Shown here piece after piece: positions 59,024 to 64,000 of a stretch of DNA of 64,000 nucleotides. The notes below the pieces were generated by a model that did not search any database, was not told the DNA's origin, and worked only from the letters and a program-made list of their open reading frames with translations. A program made the position numbers and the translations under genes. Every line of letters begins with the position of its first letter. Position 1 is the first letter of the stretch. Location of the stretch: positions 1 through 64,000 of the forward strand of contig JAQTTU010000007.1 of assembly GCA_028710605.1 (NCBI GenBank). The letters run 5' to 3'. The DNA comes from Sideroxydans sp. (GTDB lineage Bacteria > Pseudomonadota > Gammaproteobacteria > Burkholderiales > Gallionellaceae).

Positions 59024-60319
59024 TCAGGCAGCTTGTTTCTTGGCGTTGATCTTGGCGACTTCGGCATCCCAGCCGTCGGTGCGAACGTAGGGGTTCATGC
59101 GCGGCGAACTGATCATCGCCGGATCCACATCGATCTCCATCGCATCGAGGTAATTGGCCATACCGATACGCTCGATCATCTCGCCCGAACGCTCGTGTTC
59201 CAGCGCGTTTTCGGCGAAAAAGTCGATGTGGCGCTGACCGAAATCAACCAGCTTCTCGACATCTTCCTCGGTATCCAGCTTCATGAACGGGATCACCACT
59301 GTGCCCATCAGGCCGCCGATCTTCAGATGGCTCTTGCCGCCAACCAGCACGCTCGCGCCCCTGTCCTTGCCGGGAGCCAGCGCACCGGTCATCACATTGA
59401 CGCAGTGCATGCAACGCACGCAGTCCTGATTGTTGATTTCAACAGCGTGAGTATCGCTCACGGCAACACTGGAAATATGTTCGCCAGCCTTGACCTTCTT
59501 GATTTCCTTGACCTGGAAAGTCTTGGTCGGGCAACGAGAAACAACATCATTCACCAGCTCATCCATACCGTGCTTGGCGAACCACTTCTTGGCCAAAGCC
59601 TCATCGGTCTGGATGTTGTCGCGCCAGGTTCCGATAATCGCGATGTCGGAGCGCTGGATCGCGTTCATGCAATCGTTCGGACAGCCGGAGAATTTGAACT
59701 TAACCTTGTAAGGCAGCGATGGACGATGCAGATCGTCGAGGAAAGAGTTGATTACCGAACGCATTGCCTGGGCTTCGTCGTAGCAGGATTGCTCGCAACG
59801 CGCCGCACCAACGCAAGACATGGAAGTGCGCAACGCAGGACCCGCACCGCCGAGGTCGAAACCCATCTCGTTGAATTCGTCAAAGGCTTTTTGCACATTC
59901 TCGGTGGTACATCCCTGGAACATGATGTCGCCGGATTGACCGTGCATCGCAACCAGACCGGAACCGTATTTATCCCAGATGTCGCAGAACTGGCGCAGCG
60001 TGGCGGTATCGTAGTGCATGCCGGGAGGAGGCATGATGCGCAGTGTATGGAACTCGGCAGCATCCTTGAATTTTGGCGTGCCATCTTCGTTCTTCAGTTC
60101 GGTGAAACGGGGGATCACACCGCCGCCGTAACCGAACACGCCGACTGTACCGCCCTTCCAGTAACCCTTGCGGGTCTTGTACGAGGCTTCGAGCTGACCC
60201 AACAGGTCAACCGCAATATCCTTATCCTTGGCCAGACGTTTCAGGCCAGTAACAAAACTTGGCCACTCGCCCTTTTCAAGCTCGTCCAGATTCGGAGTGT
60301 CATGCAATTTCTTCGCCAT
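59024..60319 (-). CDS. dsrA: Reverse-type dissimilatory sulfite reductase alpha subunit
   Basis: 431 residues. The siroheme-[4Fe-4S] ligands are Cys169-x5-Cys175 (SMSCVGAARCEQSC) and Cys213-x3-Cys217 (SGCPNDC). The ferredoxin insert has Cys300, Cys303 and Cys306 (DCVRCMHCVNV). AAGGA lies 7 bases before the ATG. It is the first gene of the dsr operon, with a 290-bp divergent control region upstream. The catalytic subunit is intact. Confidence 0.97.
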   Translation of the reverse strand: MAKKLHDTPNLDELEKGEWPSFVTGLKRLAKDKDIAVDLLGQLEASYKTRKGYWKGGTVGVFGYGGGVIPRFTELKNEDGTPKFKDAAEFHTLRIMPPPGMHYDTATLRQFCDIWDKYGSGLVAMHGQSGDIMFQGCTTENVQKAFDEFNEMGFDLGGAGPALRTSMSCVGAARCEQSCYDEAQAMRSVINSFLDDLHRPSLPYKVKFKFSGCPNDCMNAIQRSDIAIIGTWRDNIQTDEALAKKWFAKHGMDELVNDVVSRCPTKTFQVKEIKKVKAGEHISSVAVSDTHAVEINNQDCVRCMHCVNVMTGALAPGKDRGASVLVGGKSHLKIGGLMGTVVIPFMKLDTEEDVEKLVDFGQRHIDFFAENALEHERSGEMIERIGMANYLDAMEIDVDPAMISSPRMNPYVRTDGWDAEVAKINAKKQAA

Positions 60320-60609
60320 AATGTTTCCTTTCAGTCGCGTTGCGCTAATCGCCCTACAAGGGCTGGAATTCGGTTATCGTTAGGTCACCGGCAAATGCTG
60401 CCAGCCCGGTTTCTTGATGGTTTTGCATGTTACGGGGCTACCTCCAGCCAAACTATCACCCGTAGCAACTATCCAAAGTAACCCTAAAGGGGGGTGCTTT
60501 TTTCATCGCCAGTAGTATTCAAACAGGGCGATATTGGCGATAGACTTAAAACAATGATATATGTCTCGCCCGTTTGCTATCCGCTTCATCATACGTCGAA
60601 AACATAAAT
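60320..60609. promoter_or_regulatory. Divergent control region between dsrA and the accessory operon
   Basis: No gene. In the dsrA-sense RNA, TTGCTACGGG and CCCGTAACATGCAA can pair around GGCT-GGAGGT-AGCC (about 60425-60470), and GGCTGGCAGC with nearby sequence offers another stem, so a structured leader is possible. CCCT-AA-AGGG at 60482-60491 resembles a small 7-2-7-type response-regulator site. ATCGCCA (60505-60511) and TGGCGAT (60535-60541) are inverted. Promoters on either strand are not clear. Confidence 0.4.
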
Positions 60610-60825
60610 ATGGCGAAAATTACAGAATTGAGCAAGATCAAAGTCCCTCTGGGCGGGCAACAGATCGAGCTGCAACAAATTGACCACGCCGAAGGCGGCA
60701 TGAGTTTGTTGCGCATCCGCATCCGTGAGAGCAAGCGTTTTACAATTTTTGATATTGATCCGGCTACCGCCATTCAATGGGCTAACGACATGAAGCAGTG
60801 GGCCGAGACGCAAGGCGGCAAGTGA
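60610..60825 (+). CDS. Small conserved protein of the dsr accessory operon
   Basis: 71 residues, MAKITELSKIKVPLGGQQIE to MKQWAETQGGK. It is beta-rich with two central acidic/basic strands (GMSLLRIRIRESKRFTIFDI) and a C-terminal helix. No cysteine, so it is not a sulfur carrier. I recognise no named family. It is the first gene diverging from dsrA, and its stop overlaps the GTG of the Cas6-like gene (GTGA). Confidence 0.7.
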   Translation: MAKITELSKIKVPLGGQQIELQQIDHAEGGMSLLRIRIRESKRFTIFDIDPATAIQWANDMKQWAETQGGK

Positions 60826-61421
60826 CCTCCCCCGCCGAAATGATCGACGTTGTGTTCGAGATTGGCGGAGGAACATTGCCCTTCTCTTACCCGTTCCAGT
60901 TGTGGGAAGAATTGACGCGACTAATGCCATTGCTGTGCGAGCATGAACAGGTGGGGGTCATCCCTTTGCGCATGGCGCACAGCAACGAAGGGATGCTGCT
61001 ACCGAAACGCGCCAAGCTGGTGTTACGGCTGCCAAAGGAACTCGCTGCCGCATCCGCCGTTTTGGAACAACAGCAATTGAGCGTGGCCGGATGCGAACTG
61101 TTTCTCGGGTCGAGCAAAACAAGGACGATTCAGCATTACCCCACTTTGCACGCGCAACTGGTGACCGGGACCGAGAATGAAATTGCCTTCATGGCAGAAG
61201 TCGAATCGGCACTCTCCGCGATGGGAGTCAGGGCGAATTTGATTTGCGGAAGATTTCACACGCTGGCTGGCAATAACCGCTCGGTCAGCGGATACAGTTT
61301 GGTATTGCACGATCTCGCACCGGAAGGCTCGTTGCGCGTGCAATACGCAGGGTTGGGTAAGGAACGGCAGTTTGGTTGCGGCATTTTTGAGCCGCACAAG
61401 GTCATCTCCAGTCTGGAATGA
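60822..61421 (+). CDS. Orphan Cas6/Cmx6-like RAMP-fold protein
   Basis: 199 residues from a GTG that overlaps the upstream stop; an ATG at 60843 is the alternative. The layout resembles the type I-MYXAN Cas6/Cmx6 family: start IDVVFEIGGGTLPFSYPFQL, RAKLVLRLPKELAAASAVLE, VAGCELFLG, and a C-terminal glycine-rich RAMP-like loop GLGKERQFGCGIFEPHK. Cas6 proteins cut CRISPR transcripts, but no CRISPR array or other cas gene is in the window. Its position between dsr and tusA genes suggests a different, perhaps RNA-binding, role in sulfur metabolism. The assignment is from remembered family features. Confidence 0.6.
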   Translation: MTSPAEMIDVVFEIGGGTLPFSYPFQLWEELTRLMPLLCEHEQVGVIPLRMAHSNEGMLLPKRAKLVLRLPKELAAASAVLEQQQLSVAGCELFLGSSKTRTIQHYPTLHAQLVTGTENEIAFMAEVESALSAMGVRANLICGRFHTLAGNNRSVSGYSLVLHDLAPEGSLRVQYAGLGKERQFGCGIFEPHKVISSLE

Positions 61422-61447
61422 CATTTATATTTAGAAAGGAAGAAAAG

Positions 61448-61777
61448 ATGGGATACACCGTAGCAGGAAACGAACTGGAAACCAACGATGATGGCTTCTT
61501 GCTGGAGCCGGATTTCAGCGAAGAAGTGGTCGGCGTGATTGCCGCCGCTGAAAATATCGAACTGACTCCAAAGCATTGGGAAATCATCAATTACATGCGC
61601 GATCAATTCCGCGAAGAAGGACACACCCCCAACTTCCGCAACATGCTGAAAGGTGTCAACGAGTTCTGGCCGGAAGCGGACAGCAAAGCGCTGTACGACT
61701 TGTTCCCGATGGGGCCGGCAAAACAGGCCGCCAAAATCGCCGGCCTGCCGCAGCCGATAGGTAAAGGCGGCTATTAA
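61448..61777 (+). CDS. Cysteine-free DsrC paralogue (RspA-like)
   Basis: 109 residues. The DsrC/TusE fold is clear (AGNELETNDDGFLLEPDFSE, LTPKHWEIINYMRDQFREEG, PAKQAAKIAGLPQPIGKGGY). Where DsrC has Cys99 this protein has Ala95, and the penultimate Cys is replaced by KGGY; there is no cysteine anywhere. It cannot carry sulfur. DsrC homologues lacking both cysteines have been proposed to be regulatory. AAGGA precedes the ATG. It follows the Cas6-like gene by 26 bp. Confidence 0.9.
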   Translation: MGYTVAGNELETNDDGFLLEPDFSEEVVGVIAAAENIELTPKHWEIINYMRDQFREEGHTPNFRNMLKGVNEFWPEADSKALYDLFPMGPAKQAAKIAGLPQPIGKGGY

Positions 61778-61869
61778 TCCCTTCCGCAGATCGCACAAGC
61801 CAACGCTGTCCGCTGGCCATGTGCGACCTGCCGACAACTGCTTTGCCCGAGATTTTAAGGAGATCAAAT

Positions 61870-62343
61870 ATGGACATGGTTAATGTAGTGCTGGATATGA
61901 AAGGGCTTTCCTGCCCCAGACCGCTCATCGGCGCAAAGCGCATGGTTGATGAACTTTCCGCAGGTCAAGTACTGCTATTGGTCTCGGACTGTCCGGGCAC
62001 GCAAGACGATCTGTTCGCTTGGGCCAAGCAGACCGGCAACCAGATTCTTAAATCCGAGAAGATGCCCGACGGCGGAACCGGCTACCACATCAAGAAAGGC
62101 GCAGGCAACGCGCTTGCCACCAACGTCACACTGGATATTCGCGGCGCGGTCTGCCCCGGCCCGATTGTCGAAGCGAAGAAACTGCTGAACGGCATGCAAA
62201 ACGGCGAAGTTCTGAAGTTGATCAGCGACTGCCCCGGCGTGCAATCCGACATCGGCGGCTGGGCTTCCGCCACCGGCATGACCTTGCTGGACTCCGTCGA
62301 GGCGGCATCCGGCGTGCACGAGTTTTACATCCGCAAAGGCTAA
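61870..62343 (+). CDS. Tandem TusA-TusA fusion (sulfur carrier)
   Basis: 157 residues. Two complete TusA domains are fused head to tail: residues 1-78 with active Cys15 in KGLSCPRPLI, and 84-157 with Cys95 in RGAVCPGPIV. Each also keeps the second motif (SDCPGTQDD and SDCPGVQSD). TusA passes persulfide sulfur to DsrEFH in sulfur oxidisers, and is normally a single domain of about 75-80 residues. An AAGGAG lies 7-8 bases before the ATG. The fusion may hand sulfur between its own domains (inference). Confidence 0.93.
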   Translation: MDMVNVVLDMKGLSCPRPLIGAKRMVDELSAGQVLLLVSDCPGTQDDLFAWAKQTGNQILKSEKMPDGGTGYHIKKGAGNALATNVTLDIRGAVCPGPIVEAKKLLNGMQNGEVLKLISDCPGVQSDIGGWASATGMTLLDSVEAASGVHEFYIRKG

Positions 62344-62346
62344 CCA

Positions 62347-62943
62347 TTGCGCATCAAGAGCCACTGGTTCAAAGAAGGCCGCGAACGCACGCCGCAGGAG
62401 ATTTCCGATGCGTTGTCGTTCGTGGTTTCGCGCATCGCCGACAATGCGCTGAAGAATACGCGCAAGTTGAAATTCGAGATTGAAGTCGGCCAGCAATATC
62501 TCGACTTCCTCGCCGAATTTTCGCTGTTCCTGATTCTGGTCGCCGACCGCATCGCCTACCGCAAACTCTCCGCAGAAGATCGCCTCACCTTCACCGGCAA
62601 CCTGGCGAACCGCGTGGGCGAAACCTACGCCGAGAACCGCAGCCGTTTGCTGGGCGAAGATATGAAAGAATGCAAACAGCGTTTCATTGACCTGCTCAAC
62701 CACCGCGCCGGGGAATACGCCGATTTCGCCTATGAAGAAAACGGCCCGGATTACGGCTTCTACCGCTACCTCGCCTACTGCATCGGCCAAATTATGAACG
62801 AAGCCGACAGCGGCTGGATCATTGACCAGATGATTAGTAACGAAGCGCCGGAAGCGGTCAAAATGGTGGAAAAAACCCTGCGCGGTTTGTATGAAACAGA
62901 ACCGAAACCGGCGCGCCGCCGCGCGGCCTCAAGCGGTGATTGA
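62347..62943 (+). CDS. Conserved hypothetical protein
   Basis: 198 residues from a TTG start 3 bp after the tusA stop (codon gives Met: RIKSHWFKEGRERTPQEISD). It is all-helical and acidic, with segments IEVGQQYLDFLAEFSLFLIL and GFYRYLAYCIGQIMNEADSG, and a basic tail (PKPARRRAASSGD). No catalytic motif is evident. It is not membrane-spanning despite one hydrophobic stretch. It is translationally linked to the TusA fusion and directly abuts the next gene. Confidence 0.75.
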   Translation: MRIKSHWFKEGRERTPQEISDALSFVVSRIADNALKNTRKLKFEIEVGQQYLDFLAEFSLFLILVADRIAYRKLSAEDRLTFTGNLANRVGETYAENRSRLLGEDMKECKQRFIDLLNHRAGEYADFAYEENGPDYGFYRYLAYCIGQIMNEADSGWIIDQMISNEAPEAVKMVEKTLRGLYETEPKPARRRAASSGD

Positions 62944-63816
62944 ATGAACAATCCGTTCGATCTCGGCGACACTGAAAGCTACCTGCGCTGGCGCAAACAA
63001 AAACTGGCCAGCGCCCCGACCTCGATCAACGGACTCATCGTCGAAGTGCGCGACCCGCGCGCCCTGACACCCGCCGAACACGCAGCCCTCGCCGAGCGCG
63101 TGCGCCGCTGCAACATGGCGATCTACGCCAGCCCGAGGCACGAAGCCGACACCGACATCCCTCGCCTGCTGGGCGCACAGTTCGGGCTGACGCGGCTAGA
63201 TGCCAACTGGCTGGCTGGCGAAGACGGCGTGTCGGAAATCCGCGTGTTCGACAACGGCACGCGCCAGCATTACATTCCCTACACCGACCGGCCCATCAAG
63301 TGGCACACCGACGGCTATTACAACCCGCCGCAGCGCGAGATACGCGCCATGGTGCTGCACTGTGTGCGCAACGCGGCGAGCGGCGGTGAGAATCAACTGA
63401 TGGATCACGAGATGGCCTACCTGCTGCTGCGCGATGAAAACCCGCAGCACATCGCAGCGCTGATGCAAGCCGATGTCATGACCATCCCCGAACGCGTGGA
63501 TGAAAACGACGGCGTGCGCGCCGCACAGAGCGGCCCGGTGTTCTCGCTGGATGCCAACGGCAACCTGCACATGCGCTACACCGCCCGCACCCGCAGCATA
63601 GTCTGGAAGCAGGATGCAGCAACACAGACTGCCGTGGCCGCGCTGGAGCATCTGCTGGCCTCAGACACACCGCACATCTTTCGCGGCCGCCTCGAACCCG
63701 GCATGGGCTTGCTGTGCAACAACGTGCTGCACGACCGCTCCGCCTTCAGCGACAACCCCGCCCATCCGCCGCGCTTGCTGTACCGCGCGCGCTATCTGGA
63801 TCGCATTCGCAGTTGA
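62944..63816 (+). CDS. TauD/TfdA-family Fe(II)/2-oxoglutarate-dependent oxygenase
   Basis: 290 residues. The metal triad is visible as HxD in IKWHTDGYYNPP and the distal His in NVLHDRSAF, with the 2-oxoglutarate Arg in RLLYRARYLDRI. A further motif is QHYIPYTDRP. TauD enzymes release sulfite from organosulfonates such as taurine, which would fit the sulfur setting, but the substrate here is unknown. It is the last gene of the accessory operon, starting at the stop of the previous gene. Confidence 0.85.
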   Translation: MNNPFDLGDTESYLRWRKQKLASAPTSINGLIVEVRDPRALTPAEHAALAERVRRCNMAIYASPRHEADTDIPRLLGAQFGLTRLDANWLAGEDGVSEIRVFDNGTRQHYIPYTDRPIKWHTDGYYNPPQREIRAMVLHCVRNAASGGENQLMDHEMAYLLLRDENPQHIAALMQADVMTIPERVDENDGVRAAQSGPVFSLDANGNLHMRYTARTRSIVWKQDAATQTAVAALEHLLASDTPHIFRGRLEPGMGLLCNNVLHDRSAFSDNPAHPPRLLYRARYLDRIRS

Positions 63817-63833
63817 GGGGTTGGTAGGTGCGA

Positions 63834-63881
63834 ATTCATTCGCACGCTCTACGAGTTTTGTGCGAATAAATTCGCACCTAC
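63834..63881. repeat. Interspersed inverted repeat (GTAGGTGCGAATTTATTCGCAC type), copy 3
   Basis: Arms GTAGGTGCGAATTCATTCGC and GCGAATAAATTCGCACCTAC around ACGCTCTACGAGTTTTGT. It follows the oxygenase gene. Confidence 0.88.
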
Positions 63882-63951
63882 AAATGCATCATGTAGATCC
63901 GTTTTTTTGCCCCACCTGCCCCGCAAGCCGCGCCAATAAGCAATCTACCGC

Positions 63952-64000
63952 ATCCGTATCATGCAGATCGCCTATTGACGGGCTTCTTCACGATGTTGTG
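63952..64000. repeat. Dispersed repeat at the right edge
   Basis: GATCGCCTATTGACGGGC, then TTCTTCACGATGTTG. It matches 12771-12801 closely and continues beyond the window. No gene is seen after 63816. Confidence 0.6.

Noticed and set aside
60822-61421. Functional CRISPR-Cas locus around the Cas6-like gene
   Set aside because: No repeat-spacer array, no effector genes and no adaptation genes on either side.

Overview
The window is chromosomal DNA from a betaproteobacterium, most likely a sulfur- and/or iron-oxidising member of the Nitrosomonadales (Gallionellaceae or Sideroxydans-like). That placement is inference. It rests on a complete reverse-type dissimilatory sulfite reductase cluster in the order dsrABEFHCMKLJOPN, betaproteobacterial surE-pcm-nlpD and lysC-tRNA-Ser-tRNA-Arg arrangements, and many short interspersed palindromes.

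Left part (1-7102, minus strand): a type I secretion locus (C39-like ABC exporter, HlyD-type adaptor) leads into two small genes and the start of a probable secreted substrate that runs off the window. Exporter and adaptor genes are separated by about 1.1 kb of degraded toxin-antitoxin sequence and repeats. A secreted M23 peptidase lies upstream. Positions 7531-14044 are housekeeping: tRNA-Arg, tRNA-Ser, lysC, recJ, an MgtC/DUF4010 membrane protein, a REP-associated transposase among REP palindromes, and prfB with its programmed +1 frameshift.

14063-27053 looks like a defence/accessory island. A Phd-PIN toxin-antitoxin pair runs directly into a four-gene SMC system (kleisin-like, KITE-like, SMC ATPase, Toprim nuclease) resembling Wadjet/MksBEFG. 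Then come a phage-type protein of unknown role, a SWIM protein with a lysine-rich repeat tail next to an SNF2 helicase, and a VapBC pair.

27093-47838: lysS, a Crp/Fnr regulator, an operon joining a TonB-dependent receptor, a periplasmic binding protein and a hybrid histidine kinase, two exported proteins (one with 15 heptanucleotide repeats at its 5' end, a possible phase-variation switch), surE-pcm-nlpD plus a radical SAM gene, a TPR/beta-barrel protein followed by a tiny exported cysteine-rich protein, an ankyrin protein, an exported protein of unknown role, and cysG.

47950-60319 (minus) holds the dsr operon. DsrAB with DsrEFH, DsrC, the DsrMKJOP membrane complex and DsrL would oxidise stored or carrier-bound sulfane sulfur to sulfite. 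CysG and DsrN would supply siroheme and its amide. Diverging from dsrA is a plus-strand accessory operon (60610-63816): a 71-aa protein, an orphan Cas6/Cmx6-like protein, a cysteine-free DsrC paralogue, a TusA-TusA fusion, an unknown protein and a TauD-like oxygenase. The main candidates for something under-described are the SMC system coupled to a toxin-antitoxin pair, the Cas6-like protein in a sulfur operon, the heptamer-repeat gene, and the nested 58-nt mobile element that also forms the 3' end of surE.
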